From Bettongia penicillata ogilbyi (lineage: Eukaryota; Chordata; Mammalia; Diprotodontia; Potoroidae), in NCBI GenBank assembly GCA_023548195.1, contig JAJHZJ010000311.1, positions 7,046,811 to 7,110,810 of the forward strand: a DNA stretch of 64,000 nt, in the 5' to 3' direction. Made by a program: the position numbers and the translations under genes. The notes beneath the pieces were generated by a model. That model worked only from the letters and a program-made list of their open reading frames with translations. It was not told the origin of the DNA and ran no database searches. Below, piece by piece: positions 1 to 10,639 of this stretch (the stretch's first letter is position 1; each line of letters starts with the position of its first letter).

Positions 1-179
1 GTAAATTTGAAGAATTTAGGGAAGGTAAAGTCAAGAAGGGAGGGAAAGAGATGGTAAAATATTATATTTTGCACAAGCAAAATAAATTACAGTGATCAAA
101 TGCTTAATTAAAAATGGAGAAAAATTAAATACAAAAGAATTGAAAGTAAGGAAATATAAATGTAACAATTAAAACTTTA

Positions 180-694
180 GACATGAATGAATTAACAGTA
201 CCAATAAAATGAAAGGAACTCTATTTAAGGGTACCATAGATAAGAAAACAATACAACTACTTAATACATATAAACCAAATGGCAGGGTCAAAACTCTTAG
301 AGGACAGGTAGTTAAACTGCAAAAAGGTTCTGAAAGCAAATCAAATAATTAAAAGACTCTAATATTCCTCTTCCAGAACAGAACAAAACTCTAACAAAGA
401 TAAATAAGACAAAGAGCTCAACAGATGTTTGGAAAAATTGGATTTGAAAGACAAGAATATTTCTATATGACAGCATTAAGGAAATTTATATGGCAGCTTT
501 AAACAAACTGATCATGTGCTCGGACACAAAGAAATCATAACAATGTAAAAAGATAAATATTAGGTTCAGCCTTGATTATTTAACAGCAAAAATATCAAAT
601 AATACAGTAAATATAAAGAAAAGGTACAGTCCTACATGGAGACTAAGTAATGACATCCTGTATAATGTGCATATCAAAAAACAAAAGAAAGAAA
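180..694 (+). mobile_element. L1 LINE fragment, ORF2 endonuclease-region remnant
   Basis: The stretch resembles the part of marsupial L1 ORF2 that encodes the apurinic-type endonuclease, including the segment around GATCATGTGCTCGGACACAA near 509 that corresponds to the conserved endonuclease motif before the reverse transcriptase. Every frame carries stops and small deletions, so it is a dead copy. It lies on the plus strand, directly upstream of an inverted L1 piece. It may be an older L1 that served as target for the next insertion. The match is from memory of the family, not an alignment. Confidence 0.55.
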
Positions 695-972
695 AAATAA
701 ATGTGGGAGTTGTTTTTATGTGGTTTGTGTTTATGTTGTTATTTTGAATGGAATCTCCCCTTATACTGTTTGCTGCTGGCCAGTGGATTCATTTTGAAAC
801 CTGCTGCTTTATTCAACCATTTCAGGTTCTTAAGTATTCTCTGAAATTCTCTAAGTAAACTATAGTTTCATATGCAAATTGGGAAAATATTATTTCTTCT
901 TAAGCAATATTGTCAATGATCCTAAAAGAGCCTACCCACATAGCATATCGGTTTGAAAGATCACTTAAGATC
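695..972 (-). mobile_element. Inverted 5' segment of a twin-primed L1
   Basis: Read on the minus strand, this is L1 ORF2 reverse-transcriptase sequence; the recognisable run ACTATAGTTTACTTAGAG lies at about 852-869. The next segment is L1 on the plus strand and starts from nearly the same L1 position. As a result 739-778 and 973-1012 form a 40-base inverted repeat with 36 matches. An inverted 5' piece followed by a sense 3' piece is the known product of twin priming during L1 integration. Confidence 0.6.
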
Positions 973-1660
973 CTGCAGCAAACAATATAAGGTAAGATTC
1001 CATTCAAAATAAAAAAAGAATGCATAAAATATACTGGAGCAACAAAAGCTATAAAAACTCAAGGAAAATAAAGGGAAAAGGTAGGAATGAAGACAGCCAA
1101 GAATAATCATATCTCAAGCTACATTAAATTTCAAGCTATATTACACAGTAGTAATCAGCAAAAGTACTTGATACCGGTTAAAAATAGAAAAGCACATTGG
1201 CAGAACATACTACATACAAGCAAAACCTAACACAAAGGCACATGGTAACCTAAATTTCAGATAAACAACTGTCTTCCACCCCCCCAAAAAAACTGCTGGG
1301 GGAAAAGACTCCATATTTTGAAAGAACTGGTGGGAAATACGAAGGAGTTTGGAAGATGATTGGTTTAGAATAGCAATGTTATATACCACAATGAACTCCA
1401 AGTAGGTAAGCTGTCTAAAGCAAAAAAAAAAAAAAAAAATGACATCTTAATTCAAGATGTTGGAAAGAGGGGCCCTTTCATAATTATAGTTAGAGAAAGA
1501 ATTAATAAGCAAAGAAGTGGTGATCATAAAAATAAAATCAATTAGATTATATAAAATTAAAAAGCAACAAAATGATCGAAAATCAATGTAACTAGAAATA
1601 AGAAGAAAAGTTATTGAATGGGAAAAAGCTACGTGATAAGTATGATATCCAAGATTTATG
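973..1660 (+). mobile_element. Sense 3' segment of the twin-primed L1, degraded
   Basis: Plus-strand L1 ORF2 sequence follows from the region just after the fingers and palm of the reverse transcriptase toward the C-terminal part. Recognisable pieces are ATTCCATTCAAAATAA near 998, AACTGCTGGGGGAAAAGACT near 1291, and an ATTAAAAAGCAACAAAATG stretch near 1556. It is riddled with stops and interrupted by a run of 18 A at 1422-1439. No typical L1 3' UTR is visible, so the 3' end has been lost or has diverged. Confidence 0.55.
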
Positions 1661-1867
1661 GGACATGACTCAAAGGTTAGCTGAGGCTTTACTCGTCAAC
1701 AGAGAGGAATACAAAGAGTTTTCAAGAAGAGAATTCAATTCAAAAAGCATGTATAAAGCTTCTATTATGAGGTAGGGTCCTGCTCAGATCATTTGAGGGA
1801 ATAGATCATTTGGGGGAAAGAGCTAAATGTTGCACAAACATATTAAAAGTAAACCCAGAGAGAAGCA

Positions 1868-2065
1868 GCATGGCATAGTGGACAGAGGACTGGTCTTGGA
1901 GTCAGTAAGACCTGGGGCGAAGACTTTCTAGATAATGGCTGTGTGATCTCTGATTTGGTTTAGGAAATTTCTATTGAGGAAACTCCCTTTGTCAATGGAA
2001 ATTGATGTATGTTCTTCAAATTACAGAGTCTCTTACAGAGTTGCTTGAAATTGTGACTTGCTTAG
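1868..2065 (+). mobile_element. tRNA-derived marsupial SINE (CORE-SINE type)
   Basis: It starts with AGCAGCATGGCATAGTGGAC and continues through a GGAGTCAGTAAGACCTGGG block and a GGCTGTGTGATC block, which is the order of the tRNA-derived head and CORE of MIR-like SINEs. The polymerase III B box is worn and no tail is clear. There is no coding content. Assignment to a named subfamily is not attempted. Confidence 0.65.
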
Positions 2066-2149
2066 GGGTCACACAGTCATGCTGTATAAGAAGCAAAAGA
2101 AAGTACATACAAAGAAAGCTGAGGAACCTAGGGAGATTTAGGATAAGCT

Positions 2150-2800
2150 TTGTGTATGGGAAAACACTTGAACTGAACCTTGAAGGAAGTGAGGGATTCT
2201 GTGATGCAGAGATAAGGAAGGAGTTCCTTCCAGGCACGGGGGCACAGCCTGTGCAAAGGCACACGAATCTGAGATGAAATATTACGCATAATCATCAAGC
2301 ATATTACTGTGGCTGGAAAGGTGAATACTATGCAATAGTCTGGAAACATGTGTGGGATCCAGATTGGAAGGGCTTTAAACGCCAAGCAGGGGAGGTTATT
2401 TTATTCTAGAGGCAGCTGGGAACCATTGAAGTTCCTTCGGTAAGGGAGCAACAAGGTTAGACTTGGACTTGAGGACCATCACTTTGGTATGATGGAGAAC
2501 AAATTGGAGAGGGGGATACTGGAGGCAGGGAGGCCAATTCAGAGACTACTGTCATAGTCCAGGCAAGAGGTGAGCTAGAACTGTGGCTGTGTAAGGAAAA
2601 GAGGAATGACGGGAAATATACAATGGAGGCAAAACTGACAAGGCTTATTAACTGATTAGATATGAAGGGCAAGGGAAACGGAAGGTGAGGACAACTCTGA
2701 GACTGTGGGCTGGGATGAGTAAAAAGCATGATGATGCTCCTCAAAAGAAATATGGAAAGAAGATGAGAAAGTTCGGGGGCAAAGATAAATAAGTTCTGTT
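2150..2800 (-). mobile_element. L2 LINE (CR1 clade), 3' part, minus strand
   Basis: On the minus strand the segment reads as L2 3' sequence. The plus strand shows the signatures of reversed L2: GGGCTTTAAACGCCAAGCAG near 2370, GGGAACCATTGAAG near 2418, GATACTGGAGGCAGGGAGG near 2514 and TAGTCCAGGCAAGAGG near 2555. These are complements of the coding and 3' UTR blocks of L2. The open frames crossing it on both strands are remnants or chance. Confidence 0.7.
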
Positions 2801-2879
2801 TCAGACAAGGGGCATCCGAGATGCATACTGTCAGTAACTGCGTAAAAATGCTCTCAACAAGAAAGAGGAAAATTCCAGC

Positions 2880-3345
2880 CTAATGAGAAAACTGCATCTT
2901 CAGAAGAACCCGACATTGCCCCATGTGCATCAAACTGGCCAGAATGATGAGAGGCTGTGCCATGATGAATGAGATAGAGGGACAACAATGTGGAGTTTGT
3001 GGAGTGAGGCACTGGCTAAGCTTTTTCAAAAACAATTTGGGATCATGTGAACAAAGTTATTCCTGACCCAGTCCTCCTACTTCAGACAGAAAGGTATCAT
3101 GTACAAAAAATATTCATAGCAGCACCTTTTCTAGGAGTAATAATAAACTGGTAACAAAGAAGGTATTCATCATTTGGGTACTTATTTAACAAAGCGTGGT
3201 ATAAATGTAATTGAATATTAATACACTTTAATTCATTTACATGAATACTATGATGATTCATAAAAACATGTAAAGACTTACTGGAAAAGATATGGAGTGG
3301 ATAAAGCAAAACCAGTGAATATTATATAATTATAATTAAATGAAA
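2880..3345 (+). mobile_element. L1 LINE 3' fragment, old
   Basis: The order of blocks follows the end of L1 ORF2: residual ATATTCATAGCAGCACC near 3109, then a block matching the GGGGAATGG...TATGAATGTAATGGAATA region near 3173-3215, then GTAAAGACTTACTGG near 3271. Divergence is high and no polyadenylated end is recognised. Confidence 0.5.
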
Positions 3346-3489
3346 ATGCATCTGACTTCATTAAATGAAGAGACCAATTTTGGATCCAGAGGATCAAAGA
3401 TGACAAAATTGATAAAATACACAATGGTGACAGAGTTGGGGGGGTTGGGGCTTGCAACCTTTTTAATAAACATTATATCATGTGTGATT

Positions 3490-3600
3490 GTTTTGTCCCT
3501 CCAATGATATCGTAAGCCTCTCTGAGGGCAAGGATTCATTTAAAAAAAGTGTATGTACACATGCAAATATTCAATAAATTGCTAATTATTCTTATGTAAA
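3490..3600 (+). mobile_element. L2-like 3' tail fragment
   Basis: The run GTAAGCCTCTCTGAGGGCAAGGATTCATT resembles the L2 3' UTR block that in intact copies precedes the TAGTAGGTGCTTAATAAATG tail, and a TTCAATAAATTG follows near 3571. It is a short, diverged piece. Confidence 0.45.
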
Positions 3601-3944
3601 GTTATGAAAAGTAAATTTCAGCATTTGGTATTGATACACATAGTTACACTTGTACACAGAAGTTGATACATACATTACATCTAACTTTGAGTTAACTTGG
3701 AAACATTTTCATCATTAGTTTTAACTACCTTTGCCAGGAAACCGCTTCCTTTTAGAGCTACTAAAATGTGACAGAAGTGACTCATCTGTTTTTTTTCTCC
3801 TTTTACTTTTCCTGCACATTCTCTGGCTGAGGAATGAATAGATAGTAAAGTCATCAAACAGTAAGAAAGAAAAAGGAAATCAAACAGCCTGTACAATTCA
3901 CAAACTGCATAATCAACACTTGAAAAAGCAGAAACTAACAGCTA

Positions 3945-4204
3945 GTATTTATGCAGTACCTATTATGTGTCAGGCAGAATTCTAAGTACTTCACAAATAT
4001 TATCTCATTTAATCATCACAACAACTCTGAAAGGTATGGGGCCGTTATTATCCCCATTTTACACATAAAGAAACTTCGGCAAATAGAGGTTAAGTGACTT
4101 GTCCAGGGTCACACAGCAAGTAAGTATCTGAGGTCAGATTTGAACTCAAGTTTTCCTGACTCCAGGTCAAGTGCTCTATCCACTGTGAAACCTACCTGCC
4201 GCAA
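3945..4204 (-). mobile_element. MIR/THER-type CORE-SINE, near full length
   Basis: All blocks of a reversed MIR are present in order: the 3' tail part (TATTATGTGTCAGGCAG), the TCTCATTTAATCATCACAAC block, the CCCCATTTTACACATAAAG block, the CORE (GTGACTTGTCCAGGGTCACA at about 4095) and the tRNA-like head with TTTGAACTCAAG and CTCTATCCACTGTG. It is about 260 bases, the usual full length, on the minus strand. Confidence 0.85.
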
Positions 4205-4844
4205 TTTTCAGATTAACTGCTGATGGGATTATTTGTATCTTTATTGTATAGGATAAGAATTTTAAGTTAAAGTTAGGGTCTATGCTTTGATTATAATTGT
4301 GAATATATAAAAACATCTAATTACCTTGGTCCTTTGCCATGAAATACAAATATAAAAATTCACATATACCTGTGAAATTAGAGCATACTCTTTACCACTG
4401 ACAGTCAGCTACAAGCCCAATAAAAGGGAAGAATGGTTATTAAAACAAATCATATGAAAGATATTAGAAATCTAGACAGGACCTTATATCCTGGTTCTTT
4501 CTTTATCCACTTACTGATTTCTGAATGGTGCTAATGTCAAGTTAGAAAAAAATTCAGCAGAAGTGCTAATAAAATGAATGTGTTAATTTCATACCTTATT
4601 GGTGAATTATATGAGAATTTTATTTATTAAATTGCTTTCAAAATATGCTAAATAGATGAATAATAATTAGAGCAAGTAAATGTAGCCATAAAGTAATTAA
4701 CTAACATTACATTTGGATCCTAAGTAATATAATTAAACAAACCTCATTTTTACAATTAGCTTTGCTAAAAATTCTTGAACATCTAAGAACAAGCTAAGTA
4801 AGAAGATACTTGTAATAAGCTATACCTAAAAAGAAACCACGAGG
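4205..4844. other. AT-rich unassigned stretch
   Basis: I see no repeat family, no exon-like interval and no useful open frame here. The DNA is AT-rich with scattered A and T runs. Confidence 0.5.
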
Positions 4845-5600
4845 ATAATTGGGGCGTGATGTGGTCACATGAGCGAAGGGTGGATTGGAGCAGTCAGAAA
4901 CTAGAGTCAGGGAGGGCAACCAGAAGGTTACTGCAACAGTCTAGATGTAAGGTCTGGGAGGATGAGTTTTGAGAAATGACAATTAAGAGATCACTGGCAA
5001 CTCTGGAGAGAGTCATTTCACTGGAATGATGAGGTCCAAAGCCAGATTGTGAAAACTTAAGCAAGGAGAGGCCAGGAAGCTGAGTCACTGAGTGTGGGTG
5101 ATCTTCTCAAGAAGTTAAGCCTAAAGGGAGGAGAAATACAGGATGACAGCTGATGGGCTTTCTGAAGAGACATGATCCTATCTGTGGACAGCGGGAAAGA
5201 GCCAGTGGATAGCAAGAGAATGAAAATTAACGAGAGAGTTATAGAGGAAGCAACATGCAGATAAAGATGAGATGAAATGGTGTCACTTATGTACAAAGAG
5301 GGGTTTGTCTTGGCAAGGATGTGGGCTAGCTCTTTACATGAGACAGTGCTGAAAGAGAAGATAGCAGAAGAAAGCATCTGAGTGATGTGACATGAGGGGA
5401 TAAGAGGGAGCTCTATGTAAATGGCCTCATTTAAAAAAATAACTGAAATAGGAAGCAAGGTTCTTAGGCAGTGGATATTGAAGGTCAGGCGGTAGGCACT
5501 GGCATGAGGCAAGCTAGAGGGTGAGCTGGAAGTGCAAAGTGAGCAGTGAGGTTGGACCTTCTCACAATACTAAAATTCTAGGCAGGGACTCACCAAACAT
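4845..5600 (-). mobile_element. L2 LINE, minus strand, ORF2 remnant
   Basis: The minus strand carries a 151-residue open frame (5057-5512). Its text matches the L2 ORF2 region between endonuclease and reverse transcriptase: SCKELAHILAKTNPS, FPLSTDRI, then ISPPFRLNFLRRSPTLSDS. A second minus frame at 4894-5088 contains SGFGPHHSSEMTLSRV, the L2 reverse-transcriptase segment around SGFRPHHSTE. The element is broken into frames and is not functional. The piece 4845-4945 is a separate 3' UTR block joined by deletion. Confidence 0.75.
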
Positions 5601-6050
5601 TTAGGTGGCCTCAGGTGGCGTCTTCCTTGGGTTCATGTAGTAAGGTATAGGTGGAAAGTTAGAAAGATGTAAGGTGTGGTGGGATTAGAACAGGTGCAAG
5701 GTAACTGGGATGGAGATGAACCATTATGTTGAGACAGCCTGAGAAATAGCTCACCGAGTCAAGCATGGAGCTGTACCAATGTGCTGGGAGGACAGAGGAA
5801 ACTACCGATCCAAGGAAGGACCCGGCTCTTGGTAGAAGGATGGTGTAAAATTTTGGAACACTTAAGAACTATGATCAATGCAATGATCAACCATGATTGA
5901 GTTGTGATGATGAAGAATTCTTGACAGAGGAGTGTTTGACTAAGTATGTAGAATGAAAAATGTTTGGACATGGCCAATATTTGTTTTGCTGGACTCTTAG
6001 ATATTTGTTGCAAAGGGCTTTTCTCCTTTTTTGTCTTTCTCCCAAAATGG

Positions 6051-6098
<48 letters not shown>

Positions 6099-6245
6099 TG
6101 GTGGTGGTGGTGGTGGTGGGGAAGCTGGTAGAGAGAAGAAAAAATAAACCAAGGAGAAAATTGTGATCCACAGTACCAAATGCTGCAGAGAGGCCAGAAA
6201 GGGTAAGGATTGAGAAAATGCCATAAGATATGTCAAACTAACTGT
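5600..6245 (-). mobile_element. Degraded L2 pieces, minus strand
   Basis: The block TGCTGCAGAGAGGCCAGAAAG followed by AGGATTGAGAAAATGCCAT (6180-6225) is reversed L2 reverse-transcriptase sequence. The part before it, 5600-6050, is too diverged for firm assignment. In an intact minus copy the 6180 block should precede the block at 4985, so this is either a separate copy or a rearranged one. A compound microsatellite sits inside. Confidence 0.45.
6053..6120. repeat. Compound microsatellite (GT)n then (GGT)n
   Basis: About 22 GT units run from 6053 to 6096 without interruption and pass directly into about eight GGT/GTG units ending near 6120. It creates artificial open frames of poly-Val/Cys or poly-Thr/His and poly-Pro. 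Confidence 0.95.
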
Positions 6246-6289
6246 AGGGACAGTAAAATCACTTGACTGTGAAAATTAAGAAGTGATTT

Positions 6290-6468
6290 AAAGAACGAAA
6301 TTTTTTAAAAAAGAAGAAAAGCAGGTAACTTGGGGAAAATCTTTGCATCAAGTTTCTCTGATAAAGGCCTCAGTTTCAAGATACATAAAGAACTGGTCCA
6401 AATTCATAGGAAGAAGAGATGTTCCCTAATAGATAAATGGTTAAATAATACAGATCTTTAAAGGAAAA
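6290..6468 (+). mobile_element. Host L1, left part
   Basis: L1 ORF2 C-terminal sequence, with TTTCTCTGATAAAGGCCTCA at about 6352 and a block equivalent to the ATTGATAAATGGTCAAAGGA region near 6429. The element is interrupted at 6468 by a second L1 and resumes at 7011. Confidence 0.7.
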
Positions 6469-7010
6469 GGACCCACATATACAAAAATATTTATAGCAGC
6501 TCTATAGCAACTCATGGCTAAGAGTTAGAAACTGAGGGGACAGTTATCATTGGGGAGTGGCTGAACAGTAATAGTATACAGATGTGTTGTAAGAAATGAA
6601 AGTGATGGTTTAAGAAACCTTGGAAGATTTTATATGAACTGATGTAAAGTGAGCAGAACCAGGAGACCACAGTAATAGCAGTACCGTAAAGATAAGATAA
6701 TCAACTGTGAAAGACTTGTAACTGAACAATACAGTGATCCATCAAAGGACTCATGACATAAAATGCTATCTACTGCTAGCACTTTGAACTATATCATTAC
6801 TTCATTTATTTTCCTTGCTTTGTGTGTGTGTGTGTGTGTATGTGTGTGTGTATGTGTGTGTGTGTGGAAAGGACATGACTAATGTGGAAATGTTTTGCAT
6901 GATGTCCTTATGTAAAATGGGTATCATACTTCTTGCCTTCTCAATTGGTGGAGAAGGGTGTGGAAGGAGGAGAAAATTTCGAACTAAAAATAAAATTATG
7001 AATCTAGGCA
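6469..7010 (+). mobile_element. 5'-truncated L1 inserted into another L1
   Basis: It begins at GGACCCACATATACAAAAAT, runs through ATTTATAGCAGCTC, GAGTGGCTGAACAG, AGTGAGCAGAACCAGGAGA and CATGACTAATGTGGAAATG, and finishes near GAACTAAAAATAAAATT. That is the last part of ORF2 plus the 3' UTR of a marsupial L1. It is flanked by a 15-base duplication of the host L1 (6454-6468 and 7011-7025, one mismatch), as expected for target-primed integration. It contains a (GT)n-rich stretch in the 3' UTR. Confidence 0.75.
6822..6867. repeat. (GT)n microsatellite with TATGT interruptions
   Basis: GT units are interrupted by GTAT at about 6838 and 6850. It sits in the 3' UTR of the inserted L1, and the open frames on both strands here are artefacts of it. 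Confidence 0.9.
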
Positions 7011-7835
7011 ATCTTTAGAGGAAAAATTGATTAATTAACAATCGCATGAAAAAATGCTCTTGCAAATAATTAGAAAAACAGCAATTAAAGGAAATCTAAG
7101 CACCTATAGGATAGGCAAAGATGGCAAAAATGGGAAATGAAAATTTCTGAAAGGGGAAAAAACACTAATGAACTGTTGGAAGTTATAAATTAGTTTAGCC
7201 ATTCTGGAAAGCAAGTGGAAATAGGCCACAAAAGTCAGTAAACTATGAATGCCCTTTGAGCTAGTGATACCAATAGTAACCCTATATCCCATAAGATCAA
7301 AAGAAAAGGACCCTTTAGTACAAAAATATTTATATAAGTTCTTGTAGAGGCAAAAAACTAGAAACTATGAAGCGTGGTACCTATCAACTGAAGAATGGCT
7401 GAACAAATTATGACATGTAAATGTGTTAGAATATTAGCTATGACATTATACCATAACAATGACAAAATGGAAGGTTTCAGAGTAATTGAGAAGACCCATA
7501 CAAATTGGTGAAGTATTAAGTGAGTGGAACGACGAGAACAACTTATACAGTAACAACATGATAAAGAAAAACAACGGATCAAAGAATACGGATCAATCAA
7601 ATGACAGACTATATTTCCTGAGAAATGAATACGAAGCCTACTATCCATCTCCTGCCAGAGCGGGGATGGACTAAAGATAAAGAATGGAACACATATTTTT
7701 GGACATATAGCCAATGTGGTAATTGGCTTTGCTTAATTATGAATTTTTTGAGGGGAGGATTTTGTCTCTTGAGAGGGAAGTTGGAGGGAGAAATAATAAA
7801 TATGTGTTAAATTGAAAAATTAAAAAATACTGTGG
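7011..7835 (+). mobile_element. Host L1, right part with 3' UTR
   Basis: The L1 sequence picks up where it stopped at 6468: GCATGAAAAAATGCTCT near 7044, CCATTCTGGAAAGCAAG near 7199, the TATATCCCATAAGATC block near 7282, AAAATATTTATATAAG near 7322, ATCAACTGAAGAATGGCTGA near 7384, and a 3' end with GAGGGAGAAATAATAAATATG near 7785. It is degraded and non-coding. Confidence 0.7.
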
Positions 7836-7977
7836 AAGAAAATGACAATTTATTGTAGAATAAAGTTTTCTCAGGATAACAACAAAAGAAATGCATTTGA
7901 GATGAAACTTTGCTAGCAATTCAAGTACCACTATGAAATATTTGAGACAGTAATTATGGAACTTATGCAATTTCACG

Positions 7978-8125
7978 TCTTCCTCCCTCCCTCCCTTCTT
8001 TCTTTCCTGGCAATTGGGGTTAAGGGACTTGCCACACAGCTATTAAGTGTCTGAGGTTGCACTCAGGTCCTCCTGACTCCAGGGTCAGCTGCTCTATACA
8101 CTGCACCACCCATCTGCCTCATAAT
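7978..8125 (-). mobile_element. tRNA-derived SINE with pyrimidine-rich tail complement
   Basis: A reversed SINE: a CCTCCCTCCC/TTTCTTTC tract at 7981-8007, then GGGACTTGCCACACAGCTAT, CAGGTCCTCCTGACTCCAGGG and the head CTGCACCACCCATCTGCCTC. This is the widespread marsupial SINE layout with a tRNA-like head, read on the minus strand. Confidence 0.75.
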
Positions 8126-8614
8126 CTCACCATTTTCTGGAGTTTCATTCACCTTTCAACTATTTTGTCATTTATTAAATGAACAATACACAATTGCGTT
8201 GTGGATTGTATTTAATCCAATTTTCATTTTGACTGTATTGTACTTCTTATGACTATATCAATGACTTAGAAATTATCCATATCCTTCCTTCTTCAGGGGT
8301 TCTCTCTTTACCTTTGATTTTTTCAGAGGAGAAATTATTTGATGTTGAATTGTCTTCCCCCACCCCCATCCCCCTTAGGGCTGCTTTGCCTCCTTATGTC
8401 ACTTTAAACTTTTGCTTTCCAGATGCTCTACATTATTTTTTTACTTCTTTTAATTGATTAAAAATGGAGTTTATACTTTCTATTGTGTGAGCAACTCAGA
8501 TATGATGCAATCTTCCAGTTTTTCTCCAGATCTTCATAGGTTCTTTTACTTTATAGCTACTGTGGCAGCAAGGATGATATGGTGGCTTGGTGAGAAGGAT
8601 GCCTTGTCTTTAGA
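8126..8614. other. Unassigned AT-rich stretch
   Basis: No repeat or gene recognised. There is a short C-rich run (TCTTCCCCCACCCCCATCCC) near 8350. Confidence 0.4.
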
Positions 8615-9080
8615 AAAAGTATCTTTTTAAAAACAATTTTTTATTAAATAATTTTATTTGTTTTCAGTGTTCTACAATCTCTTCCATGTGTCTTAGACGT
8701 TTTTCCCCTCCCTTCCCACTCCCTCCCTGAGACAGCATACAATTTTATATAGGTTCTACACACATATTCCTATTAAATACATTTTCACCTTAGTCATGTT
8801 GCATAGAAGAATTAAAATGAAAGGGAGAAATCATAAAACAAAACAAAACATAATACAAAAGAAAATGGTCTGCTTCATTCTTCGATCCAATTCCATAGTT
8901 TTTTCTCTGGATGTAGAAAGCATTTTGCCTTGAGTCCACTGGGAATTTTATAGGTCCACATTGCTGTGAAGGACTAAGTCTACCAGAAAAATTCCTCCCA
9001 TACTGTGCTTGTCCCTGTGTAAAAAGTTCTCCTTGTTCTGTACCTTTTACTCAGCATCAGTTCATATAATTTGGAAAAGT
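8615..9080 (-). mobile_element. L1 LINE 3' end, minus strand
   Basis: Reversed L1 3' UTR: a T-rich start (TTTTTTATTAAATAATTTTA), TCCCCTCCCTTCCCACTCCC near 8703, then TTCCATAGTTTTTTCTCTGGATGTAGAAAGCATTTTGCC and finally ACTCAGCATCAGTTCATAT near 9050. This is the complement of the end of marsupial L1 (the AACTATGGAGTCTGAATGC region and the preceding end of ORF2). It is 5' truncated. Confidence 0.8.
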
Positions 9081-9084
9081 ATTT

Positions 9085-9185
9085 CTTGATGAAGGAAGGG
9101 AGTAAGCATTTACATAGTGTCTACTATGTGTCAGGCACTGCACTAATCTATTTCTACAAATATTACCTTATTTCATCCTCCATAT
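9085..9185 (-). mobile_element. MIR fragment
   Basis: Only the 3' third of a reversed MIR is present: TAGTGTCTACTATGTGTCAGGCACTGC followed by CAAATATTACCTTATTTCATCC. The CORE and head are missing. Confidence 0.65.
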
Positions 9186-9910
9186 ATGACAGATCCACAT
9201 TCTCTCCTATGGCAAAAACTACAGCATGTATTTTTGTGTGCAGGTCCCCAAATGTTTTCAGATCTAACTGATAAATACATTGGGAAGAATTAGTTTGTTC
9301 ATAATGATTATAATAAATGTCAGTGTTCTAGAAACTATTTTGTTGAGGTACTGTTGCTTTGCAAGTTGAGTTCTTGCTATCAAATTATAAACACCTTTCT
9401 GAAATTCCAGTCTAGGTGTGCCCATCTCTTTTTCAAAGTTATTTGAGACATTACTGCAATTTATGTCATCTGGTTGAGTATTAAGTAGAATTTCTGATGT
9501 TTGAATTACGTAAAGATTTTCAGTGACCTCATACTTTCTAACTTTTCATTTTTCATATTTGGCAGGATACCCTACAGCTCTTTAATTTTAGTTTTAGTGT
9601 ATACTGCCTCCTTGTGGTACCAGAGTATAAATGAATGCCATTAGTTCTATGATCACATCCAGGCGGTAATTACAACAGCTTTGATTAGGACAGTCTATAA
9701 TCTGGTCCCACTTCATTTATTTCTTTGACTCTTAGAAGCAGCTGCATCCCACTAACTTGGCTGTTAACTTAATGTGGTATCTTCAGGGTTTAATTTTCCA
9801 TTATTTCAAAATTTCTGCCAGCCCTAACAGTCTAAAGTCACACCAGGTCCCCAGTACGTACCACTCTTCCTAGAATTCCTCATGTCAGCTCCCCATGTGT
9901 TCCATGGAGG
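9186..9910. other. Unassigned stretch
   Basis: Nothing firm is recognised. The 66-residue frame starting at 9071 lies largely in the L1 and MIR remnants and is not a gene. Confidence 0.4.
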
Positions 9911-9914
9911 GTAG

Positions 9915-10154
9915 CAATGTTATGGATTATGAACGACTTACTAAATTTGCAGAGGACGAAAACTAGTTTGGTTGGATAACACAATGGATGACAGAATCAG
10001 GCTCATAAAAGGTATTTTACATAGAACTCTGGGCAGAATTGAATGTGATGAAATTTAATGTGGAGAAATTTAAAGTTATCACATAACTGTCTTCAGAAAG
10101 TAGAAGATGGAAAAAGCATGGTTAGATAGAATTACATCTGAAAAAGATAAAGGG
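9915..10154 (+). mobile_element. L3/CR1-type LINE, left part
   Basis: The text follows CR1-clade ORF2 in the reverse transcriptase: AAATTTGCAGAGGACGAAAA (the FADD-type region), GGATGACAGAATCAGGCTC near 9988, GAAATTTAATGTGGAGAAATTTAAAGTTAT near 10049, and ACATCTGAAAAAGATAAAGG near 10134. The continuation lies beyond an L1 insertion, at 13463. Confidence 0.6.
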
Positions 10155-10639
10155 ATTGACTTTTTGGAGGTGGAATAAACATGGCAAAATATCAGTAAGA
10201 AGTATAGTTTAGCTCCCCCATCAAACCTCTGCCACAAAGATATAGAAAATATGGCAAAATGGACTTTGATAAGGAAATGTAAGAAAAAGTCATTTTCGAG
10301 GCCATAGCAGCTTATGGAGACAGACAGAGGTCTGCATACACTACAGGTTGGGTGTGGTCAGGAGTGTCTGGAGCATTCTAGTGCTCAGGGACTGAAAGAG
10401 AACCAAGAATGGGAACCAGAGAGGGAAACACTGAGGTTGAGTGAGATCCTAGGTGATCTCTGAACTTGATTAGGAAGCAGGAATGGATACCATCTGGCAC
10501 TTCTGTTGCCCATTACTCAGTTCCAGGTCACAGATGCAAAGTGGACTGAGACTGGAACTTATTTCTAGAGATAGTAAAGACGAGTGGTCATTATCTTGGG
10601 CCCCAGGTAAGTAGCCATCTAAAACCAAGAACAAGTATT
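10155..10639 (+). mobile_element. Probable L1 5' UTR segment
   Basis: It begins GGTGGAATAAACATGGCAAA and carries GC-richer sequence (GGTCTGCATACACTACAGGT; CTCAGGGACTGAAAGAGAAC) reminiscent of the 5' UTR of a marsupial L1. The next recognisable block is already the ORF2 reverse transcriptase, so several kilobases of the element would be missing. A strong donor-like GGGCCCCAG|GTAAGTA at about 10606 lies here, but I do not treat it as an exon. The assignment is weaker than for the flanking L1. Confidence 0.4.

Noticed and set aside
5057..5512. 151-residue minus-strand open frame
   Set aside because: The text matches L2 ORF2 between endonuclease and reverse transcriptase (SCKELAHILAKTNPS, NFLRRSPTLSDS), so it is a LINE remnant and not a host gene.
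5960..6236. Frames with poly-Val/Cys or poly-Thr/His and poly-Pro text
   Set aside because: They are produced by the (GT)n(GGT)n microsatellite at 6053-6120.
10523..10606. Interval of about 86 bases ending in CCCAG before GTAAGTA, a textbook donor
   Set aside because: It lies in a segment that resembles an L1 5' UTR inside a nested insertion, so a cellular exon is unlikely.
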